Positions 25,799 to 33,810 of a stretch of 64,000 nt of DNA are shown piece after piece. Each line of letters starts with the position of its first letter. The stretch's first letter is position 1. Both the position numbers and the translations under genes were made by a program. This DNA comes from Kibdelosporangium persicum (GTDB taxonomy: Bacteria; Actinomycetota; Actinomycetes; Mycobacteriales; Pseudonocardiaceae), in the NCBI RefSeq assembly GCF_013280595.1, contig NZ_JAAATY010000013.1, positions 186,001 to 250,000 of the forward strand, written 5' to 3'. The notes beneath the pieces are model-generated. The model was not told the origin of the DNA. It did not search any database and worked only from the letters and a program-made list of their open reading frames with translations.

Positions 25799-26925
25799 GG
25801 TCGCCGCCGACCAGATACCGCGGCCGGATTCGTCCGGCCCGCCAGCAGGTCGCCGACGAGCGCGCGGACCAGCGCCGTCCGCCCGGCCAGCTCCGAGATG
25901 ATCACGTGCTCGTCGTCCGCGTGCGCGCCGCCGCCCACCGCGCCGAGGCCGTCCAGCGTCGCAACGCCCATGCCCGCGGTGAAGTTGCCGTCCGAACCGC
26001 CGCCGACGGACGCGCTTGTCAACGCGGGCAAGCCGAGTTCGGCGGCCAACGTGGACGCGTGAGCGAACAACGAGGCCGACGACGCGGCCTCCAGCGGCGG
26101 GCGGTTCGCGCCGCCGGTGACCTCCAGCCGTGCGCCTTCCAGCCTCGGCACCAGAGCGTGCATCGCCTTGTCCACCCGCTCCTGTTCGGCCACCGTCCGG
26201 GCGCGCACGTCCACCGCGAACTCACCGGCCGCGGGAACGGTGTTCGTGGACGTTCCCGCGGACAACAGGGTCGGGGTGACGGTCGTGCCCAGCGCGGGGT
26301 CGCCGATCTCGTTGACCACCAGGATCTGGTGGGCCAGTTCGACAGCCGCGTTGATGCCACGTTCCGGCTCCAGCCCCGCGTGCGCGGCCAGACCGTGAGC
26401 CCGTACTCGATACAGCGACACGCCCTTGCGTTCGGTTTTCAGCGCGCCCCCGTCCGCGGACGCCTCGAGCACCAGAGCCGCGACGCAGCCGACGGCCTCG
26501 GCCTGGATGAGCTCGCGCGAGCTGGGGGAGCCGATCTCCTCGTCCCCGGTGATCAAGAGCGTGATCCCGGCGCGGTCGGGGAGCGTGGCGACGGCGTGGA
26601 AGGCCATCGCCACCCCGGCCTTCATGTCGAAACAGCCAGGCCCGCGCAGCACTCCGCCTGCCACCCCGAACGGATGCGTGACCAGCGAACCCAGCGGCCA
26701 CACCGTGTCGTGGTGGCCGAGCAGGAGCACACGGGCGAGGCCGTCACCGAAGCGCCAGCGCAGGTGCGTCCGCCCGTCGAGCACGATGCGCTCCGGCGCG
26801 ACGCCCAGCCGCCGCGCGCCGACCCTGGCCACCACGTCCGCGCTGGCCGCGACCGCCGCCAGATCCGTGGACGGTGACTCACACGTCACCAGCTCCTGGA
26901 TGTCCGCGAGGAGCTCTCCGAGCAT
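25795..26925 (-). CDS. M20 family metallo-hydrolase, candidate N-succinyl-L-amino acid desuccinylase
   Basis: 376-residue dizinc amidohydrolase of the carboxypeptidase G2 branch. It has HHDTVWPLG (first His/Asp), GCFDMKAGVA (bridging Asp), catalytic Glu in DEEIGSPSS, and a final His in GGGAHADDEHV. The ATG at 26925 follows the stop of the S9/S12 gene by one base and was preferred to an in-frame upstream start that would overlap that gene. Its stop overlaps the GNAT start. In the D-to-L conversion pathway, an M20 enzyme removes the succinyl group from the L-isomer; carboxypeptidase action on peptides is the main alternative. Confidence 0.88.
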   Translation of the reverse strand: MLGELLADIQELVTCESPSTDLAAVAASADVVARVGARRLGVAPERIVLDGRTHLRWRFGDGLARVLLLGHHDTVWPLGSLVTHPFGVAGGVLRGPGCFDMKAGVAMAFHAVATLPDRAGITLLITGDEEIGSPSSRELIQAEAVGCVAALVLEASADGGALKTERKGVSLYRVRAHGLAAHAGLEPERGINAAVELAHQILVVNEIGDPALGTTVTPTLLSAGTSTNTVPAAGEFAVDVRARTVAEQERVDKAMHALVPRLEGARLEVTGGANRPPLEAASSASLFAHASTLAAELGLPALTSASVGGGSDGNFTAGMGVATLDGLGAVGGGAHADDEHVIISELAGRTALVRALVGDLLAGRTNPAAVSGRRRP

Positions 26926-26926
26926 C

Positions 26927-29900
26927 TCAGCCCACTTTCGGGGTCGCGCGCACACCGAAGTGCAGGTACCGCTCGCCGGTGGCCAGTTCGTAGAACGTCA
27001 CCGGCACCCAGGCGCCCAGTTCCGGGTACAGGATCAGGAACAGGTCCTCGGACACCGGCACCATGGGGTACTCGTGGGCCGGCTCCTGCGTCATCTCGGC
27101 GAGCGGACCAGTCATCGTCGTGCGCAGGTTCAGGCCGTCCTCTCCCCGGAACACGTCCAGCCGCACACTCGCGCGCTCGTACGTGCCCACATGCCGGTCG
27201 AGGTCCACGGTAACCGGCTCGGCGGGCGGTTGCAGCGGTTCCGGCATCGCCACCCCGGCCAGCTCGGCGAAGATCTCCCGGTACAGGTCCTCGTACAGCG
27301 CGTGTGAGGTGCCGCCGTTGGTGAGCAACGTGACCGCGAGGCCCTCGGACGGCAGAATCCGCAGGTACGCGGCCTGCCCGATGGTGTTGCCGTCGTGGCC
27401 GATCAGCCGGTGGCCGTCCCAGTCGCACCGGAACCAGCCCAGGCCCCACGAGTCGCCGAGCATGTGCTTGTCCGGCAGGTCGACCTGCCACGACGCCATC
27501 GCCTCGGTGCTCTGTTCGCTGAGCACCCGCGTCCCGTCCGGCGCGACGCCGCCCGTCAGGTGCATCCGGGCGAACGCCAGCACGTCCGCGGCCGTGGCCG
27601 TGATCAGCCCGGCCGGGCCGGCCGATCGTTGCAGCACCCACACCGGTGCCTTGACCGGGTCGCCGTCACCCTGCGAGACGTGTCCCATGGCGGCGCGGTA
27701 CAGCAGTGCCTCCTCCGGCAGCGTCACCGTGTGCTCGAGGCCCAACCGCACGAACAGCCGCTCCTTCATCGCGGCGTCCCACGTGGTGCCGGTCAGCTTC
27801 TCGATCACGCGACCGGCCAGCGAGAAACCCGAGTTGCAGTACGACCAGGTCGCGCCGAGCGGGTGGTTCTGCGCCTCGTCGGCCAACGCCGCCACGTACT
27901 TCTCCAGGCAGTCGTCGCCACGGCCGGTGTCGGTGAACACGTCGCCGTCGATGCCGCTGGTGTGCGTGAGCAGATGCCGCATGGTGACCTTGCTCGTGGT
28001 GACCGGATCGGCCAGCTTCAGCTCGGGCAGCAGATCGACGATCGGCGCGTCCAGGTCGATCAGGCCCTCGTCGACCAGCTGCATGACCACGGTCGCGGTC
28101 CAGACCTTCGAGATCGAGCCGATCTGGAACAGCGAGTCGGTGGTGGCCGGCACGCCGGTGTCCACGTTGAGCACGCCGGTCGCCGCCTCGACGAGTTCGT
28201 CCTGCTGGCCCGGCCGCATCCGCAGGATGCCGAGCGTCGCGCCGGGGACCTTGTGCCGCTTGGCCAGGACGTCCAGCCTGCGCTGCCAGTGCGCGGCGTC
28301 GATCCGCGGCCGGCGCGGCCCGGCGGCGTCCCCGGCGTACTGCTCGAGCCAGTCCACGATCCGGCGGTTGTAGTCGATCCGGTGTGACGGCTTGCCGGTG
28401 AGGATGAACACGTGCGAGGCGTCCGGGTAGAGCACGAGTTGCGTCGGCACACCGAGTTCCCGCAAGGCCGTGTGCCATTGCTGGGCCTGGGTCACCGGGC
28501 AGGTCATGTCCGCCGTCCCGTGCAGGATCAACGTGGGCGTACGCACGTTCTCCACCTGCGACAGCGGGGACATGCCGTCGTACCGTCGTCCGGTCCACGG
28601 CTGGCCGCCGAGTTCGTACTCGCTGAGGTAGCGCGCGCTCTCGCAGCTGCCCGCCATGCTGACCAGGTCCGCGACCACGCCACCGGCGACCGCGGCGGCG
28701 AACCGGTTGTCCCGGCTGGTGAGGTAGCAGGTCATGTAGCCGCCGTAGCTGTATCCGGCGACGGCGAGCCGCTGGGGATCGGCGATGCCCTGGGCGACAA
28801 GGTCGTCGATCGGCTCGAGGAAGTCCTTGGCGTCCGCTTCACCCCAGCAACCCATGGCGGCGTTGAAGAACTGCTCGCCGTAGCCGTCGCTGGCGCGTGG
28901 GTTCAGCAGCAGGACCGCCCAGCCGCGGGCGGCGAGTTCCTGGTGGTACAGGTGAATCTCGTCGGCCGCGCCGTTCCACGCGTTGTGTGGTCCACCGTGG
29001 ATGTCCAGCAGCAACGGCTGCGGCCCCGCAACGGCGGGATCACGGACCAGCCAGCCGTGCACCACCGTGCCGTCGGAGATCGTGAACTCACGCTCCGCAC
29101 GCGGGAACAGCTCGACATCGGCGAAACCGTAACTCGTGTGCACGGTCTCGTTGCCGGACTTGAGGTCCACCGAGACGATGTCGCCAAGGGAGTCCGGCGT
29201 CGCCAGCACGACGGCCGCGGTGCCGCCCGCGACGGACAGCCCGCCGACCACACGACCGGCGCCGGTGACGACCGGGCTGGGTGCGCCTCCGTCGACAGGC
29301 ACCGAGTACAGGTGGGTGCATCCACGATCCCGGACGCAGAAGTACACCGTTCGGCCGTCCTCCGAAAGCTGCGGCGTGGCACCGGGATATCCCGGACCGC
29401 CGGGCATCACGTTGCGGTCCAGGGATTCCGCGAGGTTCACGGCATCTCCGCCGTCCAGCGGGACGCGCCACAGTCCCGCGTGCCCGGCCGGACCGGTGGG
29501 GGAACCGGCGACCAGCAACGCCGAACCGTCCGCTGTCCACACGGACGGGCCACCGAAGCCTTCCGACAGGCCGATGACCTCAGGCTCCGCGAAGTCCTTG
29601 CTGACGTCCAGGACGTGCACCGGGAACTGGAGGGTGAGATCGGCGTCGGGACCGGTCGCCGCGGTGAAGGCCAGCCTCGTGGAGTCGGGCGACCACGACG
29701 GGCCACTGGCGTGCCAGTCGCCGCTGGTCACCTGGCGGCATTCCCTGCCGGCCACGTCGAGCACGTGCAGGTGCTTGCGTACGGTCCGCAGCAGTCCGGC
29801 GCCGTCGGCCTGGTAGTCCAGCCGTTCGATCACGATCGGCCTGGTGTCGCCGGGCGTCTCGTCGGTCGCGGCCGAGAACGCGATCTTCGTGCCGTCCGGG

Positions 29901-30244
29901 CTCCAGACCGGCTCGCCGGCGCCCAGCGGCAGCGTGGTCAGCCGTTCGGGCTCGCCGCCGTCGATCGGCAGCAGCCAGAGCTGGGGCGGGCCGTCCTGGG
30001 CACGCAGGAACGCCACCTTCGTGCCGTCGGGCGACCAGGCCGGCGCCGTGTCGGCGCTGCCTCTGGTGAGCTGCCGCGGCCGGCTGGACGTGGTGCCGAC
30101 CAGCCAGATCGCGTGGTTGTCACGGTCGGCCCCGGCGTCGGTCGTGCGCAGGACGTAGAGGCACTGGCCGCCGTCCGGGGACACGGCCGGCTGCCCCGGC
30201 ACAGCGAACGTGGTCAGATCATCGATGCGCTGGCGTCGTGTCAC
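26927..30244 (-). CDS. Fused S9 prolyl-oligopeptidase-type peptidase and S12 beta-lactamase-fold hydrolase
   Basis: 1105 residues combining two complete serine hydrolases. Residues about 1-380 form a PD40/WD40-like beta-propeller (repeated SPDGTKVAF/SPDGTKIAF). Residues about 390-650 form an alpha/beta-hydrolase S9 domain with GYSYGGY (Ser near 497), Asp in TADMTCPV and His in DASHVF. From about 660 to the end is a class C beta-lactamase-like (S12) domain with SISK near 708-711, SYCNSGF (the YxN box) and HDGNTIG. S12 relatives include D-aminopeptidases and DD-carboxypeptidases. No signal peptide is visible, so it is cytoplasmic. The GTG start has AGGAGAG upstream and overlaps the ATPase gene by 26 bp. 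It probably degrades imported peptides. Confidence 0.9.
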   Translation of the reverse strand: MTRRQRIDDLTTFAVPGQPAVSPDGGQCLYVLRTTDAGADRDNHAIWLVGTTSSRPRQLTRGSADTAPAWSPDGTKVAFLRAQDGPPQLWLLPIDGGEPERLTTLPLGAGEPVWSPDGTKIAFSAATDETPGDTRPIVIERLDYQADGAGLLRTVRKHLHVLDVAGRECRQVTSGDWHASGPSWSPDSTRLAFTAATGPDADLTLQFPVHVLDVSKDFAEPEVIGLSEGFGGPSVWTADGSALLVAGSPTGPAGHAGLWRVPLDGGDAVNLAESLDRNVMPGGPGYPGATPQLSEDGRTVYFCVRDRGCTHLYSVPVDGGAPSPVVTGAGRVVGGLSVAGGTAAVVLATPDSLGDIVSVDLKSGNETVHTSYGFADVELFPRAEREFTISDGTVVHGWLVRDPAVAGPQPLLLDIHGGPHNAWNGAADEIHLYHQELAARGWAVLLLNPRASDGYGEQFFNAAMGCWGEADAKDFLEPIDDLVAQGIADPQRLAVAGYSYGGYMTCYLTSRDNRFAAAVAGGVVADLVSMAGSCESARYLSEYELGGQPWTGRRYDGMSPLSQVENVRTPTLILHGTADMTCPVTQAQQWHTALRELGVPTQLVLYPDASHVFILTGKPSHRIDYNRRIVDWLEQYAGDAAGPRRPRIDAAHWQRRLDVLAKRHKVPGATLGILRMRPGQQDELVEAATGVLNVDTGVPATTDSLFQIGSISKVWTATVVMQLVDEGLIDLDAPIVDLLPELKLADPVTTSKVTMRHLLTHTSGIDGDVFTDTGRGDDCLEKYVAALADEAQNHPLGATWSYCNSGFSLAGRVIEKLTGTTWDAAMKERLFVRLGLEHTVTLPEEALLYRAAMGHVSQGDGDPVKAPVWVLQRSAGPAGLITATAADVLAFARMHLTGGVAPDGTRVLSEQSTEAMASWQVDLPDKHMLGDSWGLGWFRCDWDGHRLIGHDGNTIGQAAYLRILPSEGLAVTLLTNGGTSHALYEDLYREIFAELAGVAMPEPLQPPAEPVTVDLDRHVGTYERASVRLDVFRGEDGLNLRTTMTGPLAEMTQEPAHEYPMVPVSEDLFLILYPELGAWVPVTFYELATGERYLHFGVRATPKVG

Positions 30245-30995
30245 TGGTCTCTCCTAGGTCGAGCTGTCCGGCGGGGTCGGCCGCGGCAGCGAGCAGTTCG
30301 CGGGTATAGGGGTCTTGCGGATCGGCCAGCACCTGGTCCGCGGGGCCGTGTTCGACGATCCGGCCGTGGTACATCACGGCGATGAAGTCGCTGACGTACC
30401 GGACGACAGCGAGGTTGTGCGAGATGAAGAGCATCGACAACCGCATCCGGCGCTGCAGGTCGCGCACGAGGTTGAGCACGGTGCCCTGGATGGAGACGTC
30501 GAGTGCCGAGGTGATCTCGTCGGCGATGATCACGTCCGGCTCACCGGCCAGCGCCCTGGCCAGTCCGACACGTTGCCGTTGCCCGCCGGACAGTTGGGCC
30601 GGGTACTGCCGTGCGCATTCCGCGGGCAGGCCGACCAGATCCAGCAGTGCGGCGACCCGGTCCCGGCGGTCGCGTGCCCGGCGGGGGAGGGCCTCGGCGA
30701 TCGACTCCCCGATGGTCATCCGCGGGTCCAGTGCCGAGTGCGGGTCCTGGAACACCATCTGCAGGCGGCGTGCCCGATGGTCGATCGGCTGCCCGTCGAG
30801 CAGGATGCGTCCGCCGCTGACCGGCACCAGCCCGACCGCCGCCCGCGCCAATGTGGACTTGCCGGAGCCGGATTCGCCCACCAGGCCGACGATCGAGCCA
30901 TGCGGGACCGTCAGGTGGACGCCGTCGGCCGCGGTCGTCGCGTGCCCGCGGGTGCCGAACCGGACGGTCACGTCTTCGAAAGTGAGCTCACTCAC
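30219..30995 (-). CDS. Peptide ABC importer ATP-binding protein (DppF/OppF type)
   Basis: 258 residues with Walker A GESGSGKS, Q-loop VFQDPHSALDPRMT, signature LSGGQRQR, Walker B VIIADEITSALD and His in LFISHN. It has the OppF-like N-terminus SELTFEDVTVRFG. The GTG at 30995 was chosen (30998 is an adjacent GTG); this start overlaps the end of the permease-ATPase fusion by 8 bp. The iron-sulfur-like C-terminal cysteine motif usual in Opp/Dpp ATPases is absent here but present in the fusion protein. Together these supply the two ATPases of a nickel/peptide/opine (PepT) importer. Confidence 0.92.
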   Translation of the reverse strand: MSELTFEDVTVRFGTRGHATTAADGVHLTVPHGSIVGLVGESGSGKSTLARAAVGLVPVSGGRILLDGQPIDHRARRLQMVFQDPHSALDPRMTIGESIAEALPRRARDRRDRVAALLDLVGLPAECARQYPAQLSGGQRQRVGLARALAGEPDVIIADEITSALDVSIQGTVLNLVRDLQRRMRLSMLFISHNLAVVRYVSDFIAVMYHGRIVEHGPADQVLADPQDPYTRELLAAAADPAGQLDLGETSDTTPAHR

Positions 30996-32829
30996 CACGA
31001 TCACCCACCTGGACAGGGACATCGGCGTGCCAGCACGCCACCCGCCGCCCGTTGTCGGTTTCCAGCGGGGGATGGGCGGTGACGCACCGCTCAGTGGCGA
31101 GTGGACACCTTGGTGCGTAAGCACATCCGGTCGGTACTTGGGCTGCGTCGACGGGACGGCCGGGTATCACGGCCAGCGGGAGATCGCGGTCGGTCGTCAT
31201 GTCGGGAACAGCGGCGAGCAGGGCACGCGTGTACGGATGGCGTGCCGCGGTGTGCAACTCGTCGGCGGGCAGGTCCTCGACGACGCGTCCCGCGTACATC
31301 ACCAGAACCCGGTCACAGACCTGCGAGACGACCGTGATGTCGTGGCTGATCAGCAGCAGGGCGGCGCCGTCAGCAGCCCGGATGGTGCGCAGCAGCCGTA
31401 ACACCTGCCGCTGCACGGTCACGTCCAGCGCGGTCGTCGGTTCGTCGGCGATGATCAGCGCCGGCTTGCCCATCAGGCCCATGCCGATCATCGCGCGCTG
31501 CCGCATCCCGCCGGAGAACTCGTGCGGGTATTGGCGTGCCCGCCGCTCCGGGTCGGGAATCCGCACCGCACGCAGCCGGTCGACGGCCCGTTGCCACGCC
31601 TGTTTGCGGCTCGCGCCTTGGTGCTGTTCGGCGACCTCGGCCAGTTGCCGCCCGATGCGCATCGCCGGATTGAGCGACGTCATGGGGTCCTGGAACACCA
31701 TCGCCAACGACGTGCCCAGCAGGCGCCGATGCACGCGGTCGTCGCCGTTGCGCAGATCCCGGCCCTGGAAGGTCAACCGCTGCGCGTCGACCTGTCCTGG
31801 ATGCTCGATCAGCCGCGCGACGGCCAGCGCGGTCAAACTCTTGCCGGACCCGGACTCGCCGACGATCCCGACCGCTTCACCTTGTCCCACCGTGAAACTG
31901 ACACCGCGCACGGGCGTCACGCCCGGGAAGGCGACCCGCAGGTCCTCCACCACCAGAACGGCGTCGTCGTCCGTCGGCACAGCAGAAGCCGCCTCGGTCC
32001 GGCGGAGTTTGACCGGCGCCGTGTGCCGGGTGAATCCCTTCGACAGGGCTTCGCCGAAGAGGTGGAACGCCAGACCGGCGACGACCACGGCGACGCCCGG
32101 GGCGATGGCCGCGGCGGGCCGCAGGTAGATGCCTTGCAGCCCTTCGCCGAGCAGCCTGCCCCAGTCGTACTCCGGTGGCTGCACACCGAGACCGAGGAAC
32201 GACAGGCCCGCGAAGGCGAGCAACGCGGCGCCCGCGGCCATGGTCGCGTTGATCACCAGCGGCTCGGCGACGTTCGGCAGGATGTGCCGCACCAGCAACC
32301 GGATCCGGCCGGCACCCGCGACCCGCGCCGCGGCCACGTAGTCCAGCCCGGCGACCTTGGCGACGAGCGTCTGCACCAGCCGGGCGAACCCCGGCGCGGT
32401 GGCGAAGCCGATGGCCAGCAACGAACCGGTCGTGCCCGGGCCGATGACCACCGCGAAGAACAGGGCCAGCAGCAGAGCGGGGAACGCCACCGCGATGTTG
32501 ACCACCGCGGTGACGACCCGGCCCGCCCGGCGGCCGAGGACAACCGGCACCGCACCCAGCACCAGCCCGGCCAGCACTCCGATCGCGGTCGCCAGCAACG
32601 CCAGCCGCACCGAAAGCCCTGTCGCGACAAGGACTCTGAGGAACACGTCCCGGCCGAGGTTGTCCGTGCCCATCCAGTGCTCGGCGGTCGAACCCCGCGA
32701 GATCTGTGCCGTGTCCACGGCGTTGGCCTGGTCGGTCCACACAAGCGGCGCGATCACGGCGAGCACCAGCACGGCGAGCAGCAGGACTGCCGCGCTCAGG
32801 CCCAGTGGCGTGCGCAGAATCCGTTTCAC
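30988..32829 (-). CDS. Fused peptide ABC importer permease and ATPase (DppC-DppD)
   Basis: 613 residues. Residues 1-270 are a DppC/OppC permease: N-terminal TM, MGTDNLGRDVFLRVL, then the EAA-type loop AAARVAGAGRIRLLVRHILPN and five further TM helices. From about 290 there is a DppD ATPase with Walker A GESGSGKS, VFQDPMTSLNPAM, signature FSGGMRQRAMI, Walker B IIADEPTTALD, and the C-terminal GCAYAPRCPLATERC oligopeptide-ATPase cysteine motif. These are normally separate proteins. It starts 3 bp after the DppB-like permease stop and overlaps the second ATPase gene. The reading frame is open throughout, so the fusion is not a sequencing stop-loss artefact as far as can be seen. Confidence 0.92.
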   Translation of the reverse strand: MKRILRTPLGLSAAVLLLAVLVLAVIAPLVWTDQANAVDTAQISRGSTAEHWMGTDNLGRDVFLRVLVATGLSVRLALLATAIGVLAGLVLGAVPVVLGRRAGRVVTAVVNIAVAFPALLLALFFAVVIGPGTTGSLLAIGFATAPGFARLVQTLVAKVAGLDYVAAARVAGAGRIRLLVRHILPNVAEPLVINATMAAGAALLAFAGLSFLGLGVQPPEYDWGRLLGEGLQGIYLRPAAAIAPGVAVVVAGLAFHLFGEALSKGFTRHTAPVKLRRTEAASAVPTDDDAVLVVEDLRVAFPGVTPVRGVSFTVGQGEAVGIVGESGSGKSLTALAVARLIEHPGQVDAQRLTFQGRDLRNGDDRVHRRLLGTSLAMVFQDPMTSLNPAMRIGRQLAEVAEQHQGASRKQAWQRAVDRLRAVRIPDPERRARQYPHEFSGGMRQRAMIGMGLMGKPALIIADEPTTALDVTVQRQVLRLLRTIRAADGAALLLISHDITVVSQVCDRVLVMYAGRVVEDLPADELHTAARHPYTRALLAAVPDMTTDRDLPLAVIPGRPVDAAQVPTGCAYAPRCPLATERCVTAHPPLETDNGRRVACWHADVPVQVGDRGE

Positions 32830-32832
32830 CGG

Positions 32833-33810
32833 TCAGCTCTCCCTGATCGTCGAACGCGGATCCAGCACGGCGAGCAGGACGTCGACCGCCAGGTTGATCA
32901 GCAGCACGCCGAGGCCGTAGACGAGTACGACGCCCTGCACCACCGGGTAGTCCTTGGCCAGGATCGACTGGACGATCGTGCTGCCCAGGCCCGGCCAGGC
33001 GAACACGTTCTCCACCAGCACCGTCCCGGCGACCAGGGCGCCGAGCAGCAGCCCGCCGACGGTGACGGTGGCCGTCAACGCGTTGGGCAGCACGTGCCGC
33101 AAGGTGATCAGCCACTGCGGCAGTCGTTTCGCCCTGGCCGTGCGGACGTGGTCGGCCTCGAACACGGCGAGCATCTCCACGCGCATGATGCGGGCCAGCA
33201 CCGCGCCCGGCGCGATCATGAGGGCCAGCACCGGCAGGATGTACGAGTCGAAACCGTCCCGGCCCGCGACCGGCAGCCAGGCCAGCCGCACACCGAACAC
33301 GTAGATCAGGCCGACCGCGAGCAGGAACTCCGGGACGACGGCCAGCACGGCGCTGGTCGCGGTGAACCCGAGCTCGGCGGGGCGGCGGCGCCCACCCCGC
33401 GTGAGCACCGCCATCCCCGCGCCGAGCGGGATCGCCACGGCGAACGCCAGCGCGGCCGCGTAGCCGGCCAGCTCCAGCGTCGCCGGCAACCGGTCGCCGA
33501 TCACCTGTGCCACCGGCAATCCGGACACCATCGAACTGCGCATGTCCAAGGTGAGCAGATCGCCGAGATAGTTCAGGTACTGCAACCACAACGGGTCGTT
33601 GAGCCCCAGCGCGGCCCGTCGTGCCTCGACCAGCTGCACCGAGGCCGACGGCCCGAGCGCCGCCCGGACGGGATCACCCGGGATCACGTGGATCATCAGG
33701 AACGCGGCCGTGATCAGGACCCACAGGGAGACCAGCAGCCGGCCGGCCCGGCGGACCGCGAACCCGAGCCAGGGACTGTCCCAGTGTGTTCGGCTGATGG
33801 CCGCCGTCAT
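32833..33810 (-). CDS. Peptide ABC importer permease (DppB/OppB type)
   Basis: 325-residue inner-membrane permease with six TM helices. It has the DppB N-terminal signature LITAAFLMIHVIPGDPV, the LGLNDPLWLQYLNYLGDLL motif and the EAA loop (VRTARAKRLPQWLITLRHVLPNA). The ATG overlaps the stop of the binding-protein gene (ATGA), and the gene is followed after 3 bp by the permease-ATPase fusion. It forms the translocation pore with the DppC half of that fusion. Confidence 0.93.
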   Translation of the reverse strand: MTAAISRTHWDSPWLGFAVRRAGRLLVSLWVLITAAFLMIHVIPGDPVRAALGPSASVQLVEARRAALGLNDPLWLQYLNYLGDLLTLDMRSSMVSGLPVAQVIGDRLPATLELAGYAAALAFAVAIPLGAGMAVLTRGGRRRPAELGFTATSAVLAVVPEFLLAVGLIYVFGVRLAWLPVAGRDGFDSYILPVLALMIAPGAVLARIMRVEMLAVFEADHVRTARAKRLPQWLITLRHVLPNALTATVTVGGLLLGALVAGTVLVENVFAWPGLGSTIVQSILAKDYPVVQGVVLVYGLGVLLINLAVDVLLAVLDPRSTIRES

